From: DATEAV01 sp964575425
GTDB lineage: Bacteria; Chloroflexota; Anaerolineae; Anaerolineales; E44-bin32
Length of the DNA stretch: 64,000 bases
NCBI GenBank assembly: GCA_964575425.1
Contig: CAZNRD010000012.1
Coordinates: 1 to 64,000 of the forward strand
Reading direction: 5' to 3'
In this document: one piece after another, positions 27,171-35,900 of the stretch
How positions within the stretch are numbered: position 1 is the stretch's first letter
Layout: the number at the start of each line of letters is the position of its first letter
Notes under the pieces: generated by a model
What the model was told of the DNA's origin: nothing
The model's database searches: none
Seen by the model: only the letters and a program-made list of their open reading frames with translations
Program-made: the position numbers and the translations under genes

Positions 27171-27944
27171 TCAATCAGGAACCCCGATCGTGGCAGTGAA
27201 GCGGAGCCGTTCGCCGGAGCAGATGAACCAGCCCCAACTGATGGGCCGCTGCCCGAAGTCGTAGAAGACGTGTTCGAGGCGGAAGGCAGGAGCCCCGCCC
27301 CGGGACCGCAGCAATGCGGCCTCCTCGCTCGTCAGCGTCGTCGCGTCGATGGTCAGATCGCCGCGCTTGAGGTCGGAACCTCCGCCGCCACTGAAGAGTC
27401 CGTGCAGGGCGGTGACCTCCATTTCCGACTCGATGATGGGGCGGGTGGGGTCGTAGATCACGTGCTCCCGGTGCAAGAGCACCGGATCCTCGTTCTGATA
27501 GATCAGCCTGCGGATGAAGACCGTGCGCTGGCCCGGTTCGATGGCCAGCTTGCGAGCGGTTCGTTCGCTGGCCGGAGCGATCCGTGCCTCCAGGATTTTG
27601 ACGGAGGATTGTCCTCCACCGCGGAAGAGCTCCCGCAGCCGATCCAGGCTGAAGGTGGCAGTGCTCAGTTCGAGGGGTTTGACAAACGTTCCCCGGCCCT
27701 GTTCGGCCACCACCACGCCCTGGTCAGCCAGGATGTTGACGACGCGGCGCACGGTCATGGGGCTGACGCCGTATCGCTCGCAAAGCTGGGCCTCGGAGGG
27801 AAGACGGTCGCCGGGGCGGAAGATGCCGGCTGCGATTTGCCCCAGGAGGATGCGCACCAGCTGAGCGTAGGCTGGCTCGTGGGAATTGCGGTCAATCTGC
27901 GTGATTGGTGCTTCAGCCATGGACGATGCCCGTTCAACTTCCAT
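27171..27944 (-). CDS. GntR family regulator, HutC/FarR subfamily (UTRA domain)
   Basis: A protein of about 257 residues: N-terminal winged helix (GDRLPSEAQLCERYGVSPMTVRRVVNILADQG begins about residue 40; only key positions given) and a UTRA ligand domain (about 95-255). The frame stays open to 27962, but the predicted transcript start near 27943 favours the ATG at 27944, possibly leaderless; MAEAPIT at 27920 is the other option. It sits at the divergence point of the methyl-transfer genes and probably controls both arms in response to the methylated substrate or a product. Confidence 0.87.
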   Translation of the reverse strand: MEVERASSMAEAPITQIDRNSHEPAYAQLVRILLGQIAAGIFRPGDRLPSEAQLCERYGVSPMTVRRVVNILADQGVVVAEQGRGTFVKPLELSTATFSLDRLRELFRGGGQSSVKILEARIAPASERTARKLAIEPGQRTVFIRRLIYQNEDPVLLHREHVIYDPTRPIIESEMEVTALHGLFSGGGGSDLKRGDLTIDATTLTSEEAALLRSRGGAPAFRLEHVFYDFGQRPISWGWFICSGERLRFTATIGVPD

Positions 27945-27949
27945 ATATA

Positions 27950-28027
27950 AGTCTACCTGCAACGTCCGGAATTGTCAACCAGTCGGGGTTTGACATCTTC
28001 CCTATATCAACGTATAATTTCAGGTAG
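27950..28027. promoter_or_regulatory. Divergent promoters of the corrinoid methyltransferase locus
   Basis: Rightward: a perfect consensus promoter, TTGACA (27990-27995), 17-base spacer, TATAAT (28013-28018), 28 bases before the DUF1638 gene. Leftward: TTGACA (27973-27978 as TGTCAA), 17-base spacer, TAGACT (27950-27955) for gntR. CTACCTG (27953-27959) and its complement CAGGTAG (28021-28027) flank the pair of promoters at equal distance from each start and are candidate GntR half-sites. Confidence 0.75.
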
Positions 28028-28045
28028 CGCGGGTAGCGCCTCCCG

Positions 28046-28738
28046 ATGTCGACTCCGGGTCGTTTACGGTCGTCTGCCCCACGTGCTCACATCATCGCCT
28101 GTGCGGCGGTGATGGATGAGATTCGGCCCCACCTCCCGCCAGGCACAGACTTCCACGTCCTCGATTTCGGCCTGCACGCAGACCCCGCCGCGTTGAGGCG
28201 CGCTCTCCAACAGACCATCGACAGGGCAGCCGGTTCAGGCGACACGATCATTCTCGGATATGGCCTGTGCTCCATGGCCGTGGTCGGGCTGCGGGCCAAT
28301 GGCTGCACCTTGGTGGTGCCGCGTGTGGATGACTGCATCGCCATCTGCCTGGGATCGCAAGAGGCCTACAAAGCGCAGTTCAAGCATGAACCAGGCACTT
28401 ACTATCTAACCAGGGGCTGGATCGCCTCCGGGGAAAGCCCCTTCAGCGAGCACCAAAGGCTCGTTGAGGCCTTCGGTGAGCGCAGGGCTCAGCGCGTGAT
28501 CGGGAGTATCCTGAAGAACTACAGACGTCTGGCCTTCATCGACACCGGCAACAGCGAGACGGAGCCCTACCGCGAATACAGTCGGGACATGGCTGAGCGC
28601 TTCGGTCTGCGCTATGCAGAGATCCCCGGCTCCGAGAGACTGATCAAGAAAATGCTGTACGGCCCTCTGGATCACGAGTTCGTCATCGCCCGCCCTGGCG
28701 AGACCATCACCTACCTGGACTTCAAGAGGACGGTGTGA
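28046..28738 (+). CDS. DUF1638 family protein
   Basis: A 230-residue cytosolic protein with the DUF1638 pattern: IIACAAVMDEI at the start, ILGYGLCSMAVVGL in the middle, a conserved DDCIAICLGS loop and DTGNSETEPYREYSRDMAERFG near the end. The family's reaction is unknown; it is commonly found beside corrinoid methyltransferases, as here. Cysteines in each motif suggest a metal or cofactor site. It is the first gene after the consensus promoter and overlaps the next gene by four bases (GTGA), so they are coupled. No clear ribosome site. Confidence 0.85.
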   Translation: MSTPGRLRSSAPRAHIIACAAVMDEIRPHLPPGTDFHVLDFGLHADPAALRRALQQTIDRAAGSGDTIILGYGLCSMAVVGLRANGCTLVVPRVDDCIAICLGSQEAYKAQFKHEPGTYYLTRGWIASGESPFSEHQRLVEAFGERRAQRVIGSILKNYRRLAFIDTGNSETEPYREYSRDMAERFGLRYAEIPGSERLIKKMLYGPLDHEFVIARPGETITYLDFKRTV

Positions 28739-29565
28739 GCAGCCTGAAGATCATCGGTGAGAAGGTCAACGGCACACGGCGGCATGTTGCCCAGGCCATT
28801 GAGCGGCGTGATGCCGGCGTGATCCGCGACCTGGCGGTGCGGCAGGCGGAGGCCGGTGCCGCCTGGCTGGACGTCAATGCCGGCACCCGCAGCAGCGCCG
28901 AACCGGATGATCTTGTCTGGCTGATCGAGACCATTCAGCCCGTCGTGGAGATCCCGCTCTGTCTGGACAGCGCCAACCCGGTCGCCCTGGCGGCCGGCAT
29001 GCGGGTCGTCGAGCGGACACCGATGATCAACTCCATCAGTGGAGAACCGCAGCGCATCGAGGGCATCCTCCCGGTGGCGGCCAAGCACGGCTGTCCAGTC
29101 ATCGCTCTGGCCATGGACGGCAGCGGCATTCCGGCGACCTGTGAGGGCCGCCTGGAGATTGCCCGCAGGCTGATGGCCGCGACGCGCGCCAGCGGCCTGC
29201 CTGATGACCACGTCTATCTTGACCCTCTGGCCATGACCCTGGCCACCAACAGCCAGAACGCCCGGATCACCCTCGACACCATTCGGGCTTTCCGCTCGGA
29301 GTTCCCCGATGCCCATTTGACCCTGGGGTTGAGCAACATCTCCTTCGGACTCCCGGCGCGGTCGCACATCAACCGGGCCTTCCTGATCCTGGCGCTTGCC
29401 GCTGGGCTCGACTGCGCTATACTCGACCCGCTGGACCGGGAGATGATGGCTGCTCTGACCGCGGCCGAGCTGGTCCTGGGCCGTGATCACCGTTGCCTCA
29501 ACTACACGCGCGCGTATCGTGCCGGGTTGTTTGGCCGGCCCGCGACAGGCGCCACAGGGGTGTAG
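28735..29565 (+). CDS. Methyltetrahydrofolate:corrinoid methyltransferase (pterin-binding domain)
   Basis: A 276-residue TIM-barrel of the AcsE/MtgA/MtvA family that moves a methyl group between the corrinoid protein and tetrahydrofolate. The pterin-binding segments are clear: IIGEKVNGTRR at the start, AAWLDVNAG, IPLCLDSANP, INSISGEPQR, and LGLSNISFGLP near the end. It starts with GTG inside the stop of DUF1638. In this locus it is the second methyltransferase of an O- or N-demethylation system and feeds methyl groups into the folate branch of C1 metabolism. Confidence 0.92.
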   Translation: MSSLKIIGEKVNGTRRHVAQAIERRDAGVIRDLAVRQAEAGAAWLDVNAGTRSSAEPDDLVWLIETIQPVVEIPLCLDSANPVALAAGMRVVERTPMINSISGEPQRIEGILPVAAKHGCPVIALAMDGSGIPATCEGRLEIARRLMAATRASGLPDDHVYLDPLAMTLATNSQNARITLDTIRAFRSEFPDAHLTLGLSNISFGLPARSHINRAFLILALAAGLDCAILDPLDREMMAALTAAELVLGRDHRCLNYTRAYRAGLFGRPATGATGV

Positions 29566-29636
29566 CTTCAGCGGACCGACATGGCCACCGGGCCGGAGAG
29601 AACGACCGTTTCCGCGTCGACCATGAGGAGGATACC

Positions 29637-30269
29637 ATGTCGAAGAAACTCGTCAGTGCAATCGCCGACATGAGGGAGGAAGAGGCCCTCAAGCTTGTGC
29701 GGAAGATGGTAGCCGAGGGCACGCCGCCCATGGCGATCCTGGATGCGGCCCGGGAGGCCATGGGTGTCGTGGGGGAACGCTACGAGAAGGGCACCTACTT
29801 CCTGCCCGAACTGATCTTGGCCGGTGAGATGCTGACTCAGATCACACAGGTCATCAAGCCTGAGTTGGCCAAGATGCCGGAGACCAAGCGTCACGGCAAG
29901 GTGCTCATCGGCACCGTCAAAGGCGATATCCACGACATCGGCAAGAACGTCGTGAGTTTCATGCTCGACGTCAACGGCTTCGAGGTGCAGGACCTGGGAG
30001 TGGATGTCGCCCCCCAGAAGTTCGTGGAGGCGATCCGCGAATTCAAGCCCCAGGTAGTTGGTCTGAGCGGATTCCTCACCCTGGCCTTTGACGCCATGAA
30101 AGAGACCATCGAAGCCATCAAGGCTGCCGGACTTCGCGATGGTGTCAAGATCATGATCGGGGGCGGCCAAGTCAGCGACCAGATCCGGGAATACGCTGGG
30201 GCAGATGCCTATGGCAGAGACGCCATGGCGGGGGTCTCCCTGGCGAAGAAGTGGCTCGGCGTCAATTAG
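29637..30269 (+). CDS. Methyltransferase corrinoid protein (B12-binding)
   Basis: A 210-residue corrinoid carrier with the helical cap (1-88) and cobalamin domain carrying KGDIHDIGKNVV (DxHxxG, His about residue 102), LSGFLTLAFDAM and MIGGGQVSDQIREYAGAD. The start follows GAGGAGG by six bases. It lies between its two methyltransferases (28735 and 30307) and is the main methyl carrier of the rightward operon. It is clearly related to the protein at 26497 but with differences throughout, so the two may serve different substrates. Confidence 0.94.
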   Translation: MSKKLVSAIADMREEEALKLVRKMVAEGTPPMAILDAAREAMGVVGERYEKGTYFLPELILAGEMLTQITQVIKPELAKMPETKRHGKVLIGTVKGDIHDIGKNVVSFMLDVNGFEVQDLGVDVAPQKFVEAIREFKPQVVGLSGFLTLAFDAMKETIEAIKAAGLRDGVKIMIGGGQVSDQIREYAGADAYGRDAMAGVSLAKKWLGVN

Positions 30270-30306
30270 GGAACCTCGGCCAGACGAGGGAGATGGAGGC
30301 TACGAA

Positions 30307-31650
30307 ATGGCAGCTCAGCTATCGCCGGAAGAGAAGCAGGAGGCGTTGTTCCAGAGGTGGCTCTCACCAAAGGATGCCCAGGGGAACGACCTCAAGTTCC
30401 AGAGCCCGGAGGCAGAGAAGCTCTACAAGGAGAGGATCACCAGGATCAAGGACGCGATTCAGCTGAAGAAGCGGCCGGACAGAGTACCGGTCCTGATTGC
30501 CCCAAGCTTCTTCCCCGTCTACCACAGCGGCATGACGCCCCACGACGTGATGTACGACTACGGAAAGTTGAGTGCCGCTTTCAAGAAGTTCACGCTCGAT
30601 TTCGACGCCGACGTGCACATTGGTGCCACGGCCCCCGGGCCGGGCAAGGTCTACGAAATCCTGGACTACAAACTCTACTCTTGGCCCGGGCACGGCGTCG
30701 CCCCCGAGCACAGCTACCAGTGCAACGAGGGCGAGTACATGAAGGCGGAGGAGTACGACGCGCTGATCCAGGATCCAACCGGCTTCTTCCTCCAGGTGTA
30801 CCTGCCGCGGGTCTTCGGCGCCATGGGCCCCTTGCAGATGCTTCCCTTCTTCCCGGGCATCCTTGAGATCTACGGGGTGGCCTTCAACTTCATCCCCTTT
30901 GGCATCCCTCCCGTTCAGGCCGCCCTCAAGGCTCTGATGGATGCCGGGGCGGAGGCCCTGACGTGGGCAGGGGCTTTGGGAGCGGTGAGCGGCGAGCTGG
31001 CCAGCCTTGGCTATCCCGAGTTCTGGGGCGGCTTCACCAAGGCGCCGTTCGACACCATCGGTGATACACTCCGGGGCACGAAGGGGATCATGCTGGACAT
31101 GTATCGGCAGCCCGATAAGCTCCTGGAGGCTCTCGAGGCCCTGGTTCCGCTCATGATCAAGTTCGGCGTCGGCGCGGCACAAATGACCGGGAAACCGATC
31201 ATCTTCATCCCGCTGCACAAAGGCGCCGATGGATTCCTCTCCGACGAGCAGTATGAGAAGTTCTACTGGCCGACGCTGCGGAAGGTCATCCTGGGCCTCA
31301 TCGAGGAGGGCTGCGTGCCCGACCCCGCAGCCGAGGGCGGCTACAACTCGCGCCTGTCCGTCATCAAGGACCTGCCCAAGGGCAAGACCCTGTGGATGTT
31401 CGACGCCACCGACATGGCCAAGGCCAAGGCGGCGTTGGGCGACACAGCCTGCCTGATGGGCAACGTGCCGTCCGCCCTGCTGAACCTGGGAACACCGCAG
31501 CAGGTGACGAAGTACGTCAAGCAACTCATCGACGTCGCTGGTAAGGGTGGTGGCTTCATCGTGTCGAACGGAGCGTTCTTCGATCAAGCCAGACCGGAGA
31601 ACCTCAAGGCGATGGTTGCGGCCGTCAAGGAGCATGGGGCCTACAAGTGA
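30307..31650 (+). CDS. URO-D superfamily substrate:corrinoid methyltransferase
   Basis: A 447-residue protein of the uroporphyrinogen-decarboxylase fold used by MtaA/MtbA and by methoxy-compound methyltransferases. It is about 100 residues longer than true HemE, lacks the HemE N-terminal signature, and has a C-terminal GGYNSRLSVIKDLPKGKTLWMFDATDM region typical of this methyltransferase branch. In the operon it most likely takes the methyl group from the growth substrate to the corrinoid protein at 29637. GGAGG lies 10 bases before the ATG. Substrate (methoxy-aromatic, methylamine or other) cannot be told. Confidence 0.85.
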   Translation: MAAQLSPEEKQEALFQRWLSPKDAQGNDLKFQSPEAEKLYKERITRIKDAIQLKKRPDRVPVLIAPSFFPVYHSGMTPHDVMYDYGKLSAAFKKFTLDFDADVHIGATAPGPGKVYEILDYKLYSWPGHGVAPEHSYQCNEGEYMKAEEYDALIQDPTGFFLQVYLPRVFGAMGPLQMLPFFPGILEIYGVAFNFIPFGIPPVQAALKALMDAGAEALTWAGALGAVSGELASLGYPEFWGGFTKAPFDTIGDTLRGTKGIMLDMYRQPDKLLEALEALVPLMIKFGVGAAQMTGKPIIFIPLHKGADGFLSDEQYEKFYWPTLRKVILGLIEEGCVPDPAAEGGYNSRLSVIKDLPKGKTLWMFDATDMAKAKAALGDTACLMGNVPSALLNLGTPQQVTKYVKQLIDVAGKGGGFIVSNGAFFDQARPENLKAMVAAVKEHGAYK

Positions 31651-31972
31651 GCTGCCCTGGCTCCGATGCCCGCTGGCGCGCTGAGCGCGTGGGGTGGGGC
31701 GGATTTCGAGGTGGGGAACGCGTTCGTCCTCTGGCGTCTGGGTCTGGCCGAGGTGTGCCCGACAACGATTGTGGCTGCAATAGGGGCAATGGGCGATCTG
31801 ACCCGCAGATGTCGGATGTGGTCTGCTGAGACGCCCCATGACATCGGAGGGCAATAGGACAACAGTCTCGAGGAGAGCATCGTCTCCGATCACGCTGAAG
31901 GAGGGCATATATGAGGGTGAGAACTCGGGCCTGTCATCTGGAACCTGATGGAAGGAATGGAGCGAGGAGAAG
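31651..31972. other. 322-base gap before the Liv-type transporter
   Basis: No gene. Small inverted repeats are visible (GATGTC/GACATC within about 31808-31845; GGAGA/TCTCC near 31873-31888), but no cobalamin-riboswitch box or consensus promoter was found. The ribosome site GCGAGGAGAAG precedes the next ATG. Confidence 0.4.
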
Positions 31973-33208
31973 ATGAAAGGCAAAACGTTCACGCGACGCG
32001 ACTTTCTCGGAGCCGCCTTAGTCACGGGTGGCGGATTGGCTGTGGGCGCATGCGCTCCTCGCGCGGCAGCCAAGGACAAGATCGTGGTTGGCATGTCGAG
32101 GCCACTGACTGGCCCCCTGGCCGTGATCGGGGACTCGGCGTTCAAACCGATCTATGAGACATTCGTGGCAGAGGTCAATGCCGCAGGGGGCGTCTATGTG
32201 GAGCAGTACGGCAAGCAGCTGCCCATCGAGACGATCATCTATGACGACACGAGCGATGTGGGCACCATGACGAGGCTGACGGAGAAGCTCATCCTCGAAG
32301 ACAAGGTCGACTTCCTCTGGCCCGCCTGCGGCACGTCTTTCATCTACGCTCAGGCGCCCATCACCAACAAGTACGGCTACTTGCTGATCACGGCCGAGGG
32401 TGGCGCGTCGAGCGTAAGGGATCTGCTGCCTGGCTGGCCGTATGTGTTCGTGACCCTGAGCTTCTCCGACTGGTACCAGTTGCCAACCCTGGCCGACCTG
32501 CTGGCCGCAAAGGGCGCGAAGACGGCGTTCGTCATGTACATCGCCGACCTCCACGGCATCGAGTACTCCGGCGTGGCGGGCATCGAGTTCGCGAAGAAAG
32601 GGATCGAGATCGTCGGGATCCGGAGCGTTCCTCCCGACATCACCGATGTCTCGGCGGTCATCCGCGCGGCTCAGGCGTCCGAGGCCGATGTCTTCTGCTG
32701 CTTCTGCTATCCGGGTCAGATCATGCCTGCCATTGGGACGTCGATCGAACTGCGCTTCAATCCCAAGGCCTGGGTCGGCGGCCCAGGGGTGAACTTCGGC
32801 TTCTTCCAGGCGGCCTTTGGCCCGATGGCCGAAGGGGTCATGGGTTTCACGTCCTTCCACCCGTCGCAGTCGGCCGCAGCCCAAGCGCTGGCCGACAAGC
32901 TCTACGCCGGGAAGCCCGTGGAAATCCAGGACTACTGGGGGCACCCGCTCTACTGGGCAGGGCTGGAAATCTGGAAGCAGGCGATCGAGAAGGCAGGGTC
33001 CCTTGACCAGGCCGCCATCCGCGATGTGATCGCCGGCCAGCATTTCAACACTGTCCTGGGAGACACGTGGTTTGAGAACGGGCTGTTGTCCAAGGACTGC
33101 CACATGGGGGAGATCGGCCAGTGGCAGAGCGGCGTGTACCAGGTCGTTGGGCCAGTGGAGGATGCCACTGCGGAGATGATCTATCCCAAGCCGCCATGGC
33201 CCGCATAG
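31973..33208 (+). CDS. ABC transporter substrate-binding lipoprotein, LivK/type-1 fold, Tat-exported
   Basis: A 411-residue binding protein with a Tat signal (TRRDFLG, Arg8-Arg9) followed by a lipobox VGAC (Cys27), then a type-1 periplasmic-binding fold (IVVGMSRPLTGPLAVIG start; VDFLWPACGTSF; WVGGPGVNFGFF). It belongs to the branched-chain amino-acid/amide family, which also binds aromatic acids, urea and other acids. The four other transporter genes follow in the usual order H-M-G-F. Neighbouring oxidation genes suggest an organic acid or aromatic substrate, not necessarily an amino acid. Confidence 0.88.
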   Translation: MKGKTFTRRDFLGAALVTGGGLAVGACAPRAAAKDKIVVGMSRPLTGPLAVIGDSAFKPIYETFVAEVNAAGGVYVEQYGKQLPIETIIYDDTSDVGTMTRLTEKLILEDKVDFLWPACGTSFIYAQAPITNKYGYLLITAEGGASSVRDLLPGWPYVFVTLSFSDWYQLPTLADLLAAKGAKTAFVMYIADLHGIEYSGVAGIEFAKKGIEIVGIRSVPPDITDVSAVIRAAQASEADVFCCFCYPGQIMPAIGTSIELRFNPKAWVGGPGVNFGFFQAAFGPMAEGVMGFTSFHPSQSAAAQALADKLYAGKPVEIQDYWGHPLYWAGLEIWKQAIEKAGSLDQAAIRDVIAGQHFNTVLGDTWFENGLLSKDCHMGEIGQWQSGVYQVVGPVEDATAEMIYPKPPWPA

Positions 33209-33238
33209 GAGGGCATTGACTCCGCGCGCATTCCGTAC

Positions 33239-33344
33239 GTTCTCGAGCAGGCTGCCTACAGGGCGCTGAAAGAACAGCCCTTCGGACGTTCGTGGCTCCC
33301 GGGAGTTCTTGAGTGCTCCCTGGGCAGCCTGCTCCCGTGAGAAC
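33239..33344 (+). repeat. Long-range inverted repeat between binding-protein and permease genes
   Basis: An 11-base perfect stem (AGCAGGCTGCC at 33246-33256 with GGCAGCCTGCT at 33323-33333) is extended by GTTCTC/GAGAAC across a small bulge. The 66-base interior can fold further (AGGGC/GCCCT). It fills the 160-base gap after the binding-protein stop. It probably protects the binding-protein mRNA or reduces read-through into the permease genes. Confidence 0.6.
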
Positions 33345-33368
33345 AATGGGCCGGGGGCCATCGTCATC

Positions 33369-34235
33369 ATGGAAACATTCTTGGGGATCGGGATAACCGG
33401 TTTGCTGGTCGGGGGACTGTATGCCCTGATTGCCATGGGGCTCAGTCTGCAATACGGCGTCGCTCGCGTGCTCAATGTGTCGCATGGCGAGTTCATCATG
33501 TTGGGGGCCCTGACCACCTGGACCATCTACACGACGTTTGACATCAACCCGCTGCTGTCCCTGGCTGTCTGCGGTCCCCTTGCTCTCATCTTGGGTTACG
33601 GTCTTCACCGGACGGTGTACGCACGACTGTTGGCCTCCTCGGCTTCGCCGGGCGCCTTCGAGAGCGGCTCGCTGCTGGCCTCATTCGGTCTGCTCTTTGT
33701 CATCCAGAACATCGCGCTAATTGCCTGGGGCCCGGAGATGAAGGGGTACTCCTATCTGTCGGTGCCGGTCGATGTGGGTGGCGTCTTGTTTGGCGCCAAT
33801 CGGCTTCTGACCCTTGGTGCCGCGCTGCTCATCGGTGTGACGTTCTACATCTTCCTGGCGCGCACCCGCGTCGGCAAAGCGATCCGGGCCGCGGCTCAGG
33901 ACTCGACCACCGCGGCCCTCATGGGAGTGAACATCAACAGCGTTCTCGCCCTTTGCTTCGGCCTGGGGGCCGGCCTGGCGGCCATCGCCGGCATGCTGAT
34001 CAGCATGTGCTATCCCGTCAACGCGGTGATGGGTATCCCGTACACCGTCATCGCCACGGTTGTGGTTGTCCTGGGCGGATTGGGCAGCATCCCGGGCAGC
34101 TTCATCGGAGGCTTCGTCCTGGGTCTGATTGGGAGCATCGTGACCTACATCGAGCCTGGGCTGACATTGGCTGCCTACTACCTGATCTTCGCCCTGCTGC
34201 TGCTCGTGAAACCTACAGGGATCATGGGGAGGTAG
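33369..34235 (+). CDS. livH: ABC transporter permease, LivH type
   Basis: A 288-residue permease with about eight helices and the LivH features LYALIAMGLSLQYGVARVLNVSHGEFIMLGA near the start (key residues GxxYALIAxGLxL and NxxHGxFxMLGA) and the ATPase-docking loop RVGKAIRAAAQDSTTAALMG. The frame is open 20 codons upstream from a TTG, but the ATG at 33369 begins the conserved sequence. It forms the membrane channel with LivM five bases downstream. Confidence 0.9.
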   Translation: METFLGIGITGLLVGGLYALIAMGLSLQYGVARVLNVSHGEFIMLGALTTWTIYTTFDINPLLSLAVCGPLALILGYGLHRTVYARLLASSASPGAFESGSLLASFGLLFVIQNIALIAWGPEMKGYSYLSVPVDVGGVLFGANRLLTLGAALLIGVTFYIFLARTRVGKAIRAAAQDSTTAALMGVNINSVLALCFGLGAGLAAIAGMLISMCYPVNAVMGIPYTVIATVVVVLGGLGSIPGSFIGGFVLGLIGSIVTYIEPGLTLAAYYLIFALLLLVKPTGIMGR

Positions 34236-34239
34236 ACGC

Positions 34240-35196
34240 ATGCAGACAGGCAAGGTTTCCTGGCTCAGGCTCCGCACACCCGTGTTGTTGCTTGTCCTCC
34301 TGGCGGTGATGGCCACACTCTCGCTCTATGCCTCCCCCTACACCGTCATCCTGGCCACCAACGTCCTGCTCTACGTAATCCTGACCATGAGTTGGGTGCT
34401 CTTCTCTGCTCCGACGGGCTACGTTTCATTGGCGACGGCCGCCTTCCTCGGGATGGGCATCTACACCTCGGCCATCCTGGGGGGGAAGCTGCCTCTGGCG
34501 GTGGTCATCCTGGCCGCCGCCCTGGCGAGCTTCGCCTTGGCCGCTCTGGTGGGCGCCCTGACGCTGAGGCTGAAAGGCGTCTACTTCGCCTTCTTCACCT
34601 TCGGGCTTGTTGAGCTCATCAAGCACCTGCTGCTGTGGTATGAGATCAAGGTCACGGGCGTTCGAGGGCGATTTGTCGTATCGGTGGACAACGTCACGAT
34701 CTACTACGTTATTCTTGGCATTCTCGTGATCCTGCTGTTGGCGAGCTACCTGCTCCGGCGTTCCAGACTCGGGCTGGCGCTGCAGTGCATCGGGGAGTGT
34801 GAAGACGCTGCAGCACACACCGGGATCAACGTCAGCGTGGTGAAGACGGTGGTTTTCGCTCTCAGCGGGGTCTTTGTCGGGGCGGCGGGGGCGGCGATGG
34901 CAACACGGTGGACCTACGTCGACCCCTACATTGCCTTCGACTACATGTACTCCTTCACCCCGGTCGTGATGGCGGTCTTCGGCGGGATGGGGCAATTCCA
35001 TGGGCCGATCCTGGGGGCCGTGGTGTTCGCTCTTCTGCGAGAGATCCTCATCACGCGATTCCCTTACTACTACATGTTCGTTTTGGGCCTGGTGTTGGTC
35101 GTCACCATCCTGTACCTGCCCCAAGGGCTGGTGGGATTGAGGCGAGAGTGGCCCTGGCGCGGAATGAGAGGCAACCGTGAGTCTGCTCGAGATTGA
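34240..35196 (+). CDS. livM: ABC transporter permease, LivM type
   Basis: A 318-residue permease with eight to nine helices and the LivM pattern GYVSLATAAFLGMGIYTSAIL, the docking loop RSRLGLALQCIGECEDAAAHTGINV and the C-terminal GGMGQFHGPILGAVVFALLRE motif. It starts five bases after livH and its end overlaps livG by 20 bases. Forms the heterodimeric channel with LivH. Confidence 0.92.
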   Translation: MQTGKVSWLRLRTPVLLLVLLAVMATLSLYASPYTVILATNVLLYVILTMSWVLFSAPTGYVSLATAAFLGMGIYTSAILGGKLPLAVVILAAALASFALAALVGALTLRLKGVYFAFFTFGLVELIKHLLLWYEIKVTGVRGRFVVSVDNVTIYYVILGILVILLLASYLLRRSRLGLALQCIGECEDAAAHTGINVSVVKTVVFALSGVFVGAAGAAMATRWTYVDPYIAFDYMYSFTPVVMAVFGGMGQFHGPILGAVVFALLREILITRFPYYYMFVLGLVLVVTILYLPQGLVGLRREWPWRGMRGNRESARD

Positions 35197-35896
35197 AGGG
35201 ATCACCAAGCACTTCGGCGGACTGGCGGCCGTTTCCCGCGTCGATGTCCGAATCGATGAGGGGGAAGTCGTCGGACTGATCGGACCCAACGGCGCGGGCA
35301 AGACGACTTTGTTCAACCTGCTGTCGGGCGCACTGAAACCCGACTCGGGAACGATTCGCTTCCGGGCAGAGAACATCACCGGCCTCAAGCCCCACCAGAT
35401 CTGTCACAAAGGGGTGGCCAGGACGTTTCAGTCCGTCAAGGTCTTCGGCGGGATGTCGGCCTTTCAGAACGTCCTGGTCGGCGCAATCTTCGGCGACTCG
35501 GACGGGATATCCCTGAAGGAAGCACGCGAGGAAGTGGTGAGGCTTCTGGAATTCGTCGGTCTGCCGAACGTCGGGGCAGTGGCTGCCAAAGATCTGACGC
35601 TGGCCAACCAGAAGCGGTTGGAACTCGCTCGGGCCCTGGCCAGCAAGCCTGGCCTGCTTCTGATCGACGAGCTGATGGCAGGGCTCAATCCCACCGAGGT
35701 GGCTCAGGCCATGGACTTGGTGGCCTCGATCCGCGAGCGGGGGACCACGGTCTTCCTCATCGAGCATGTCATGAAGGCGATCATGAGCATCTGTGACCGG
35801 ATCATCGTGCTCCATCACGGGGAGAAGATCGCCGAAGGAACCCCGCACGAGATCGCCACCAGTCGCACCGTTGTCGAGGTGTACCTTGGGGAATAG
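35177..35896 (+). CDS. livG: ABC transporter ATP-binding protein, LivG type
   Basis: A 239-residue ATPase: Walker A GPNGAGKTTL, the LivG-specific GVARTFQSVKVFGGMSAFQNVLVG region, Walker B LLLIDELMAGLNP and H-loop LIEHVMKAIM. The signature region LANQKRLELARAL lacks the usual LSGGQ and is shortened to TLANQK, as in many LivG proteins (LSYGxQR in others). GTG start inside the end of livM. Powers import with LivF. Confidence 0.92.
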   Translation: MSLLEIEGITKHFGGLAAVSRVDVRIDEGEVVGLIGPNGAGKTTLFNLLSGALKPDSGTIRFRAENITGLKPHQICHKGVARTFQSVKVFGGMSAFQNVLVGAIFGDSDGISLKEAREEVVRLLEFVGLPNVGAVAAKDLTLANQKRLELARALASKPGLLLIDELMAGLNPTEVAQAMDLVASIRERGTTVFLIEHVMKAIMSICDRIIVLHHGEKIAEGTPHEIATSRTVVEVYLGE

Positions 35897-35900
35897 CGGC

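Noticed and set aside
31651..31972. Cobalamin riboswitch near the corrinoid genes
   Set aside because: No B12-box-like or other conserved core was found here or in the short leader at 28019-28045.
30364..32145. 593-codon minus-strand frame opposite the URO-D methyltransferase
   Set aside because: Antisense shadow that also runs through an intergenic gap and the Tat signal of the next gene.
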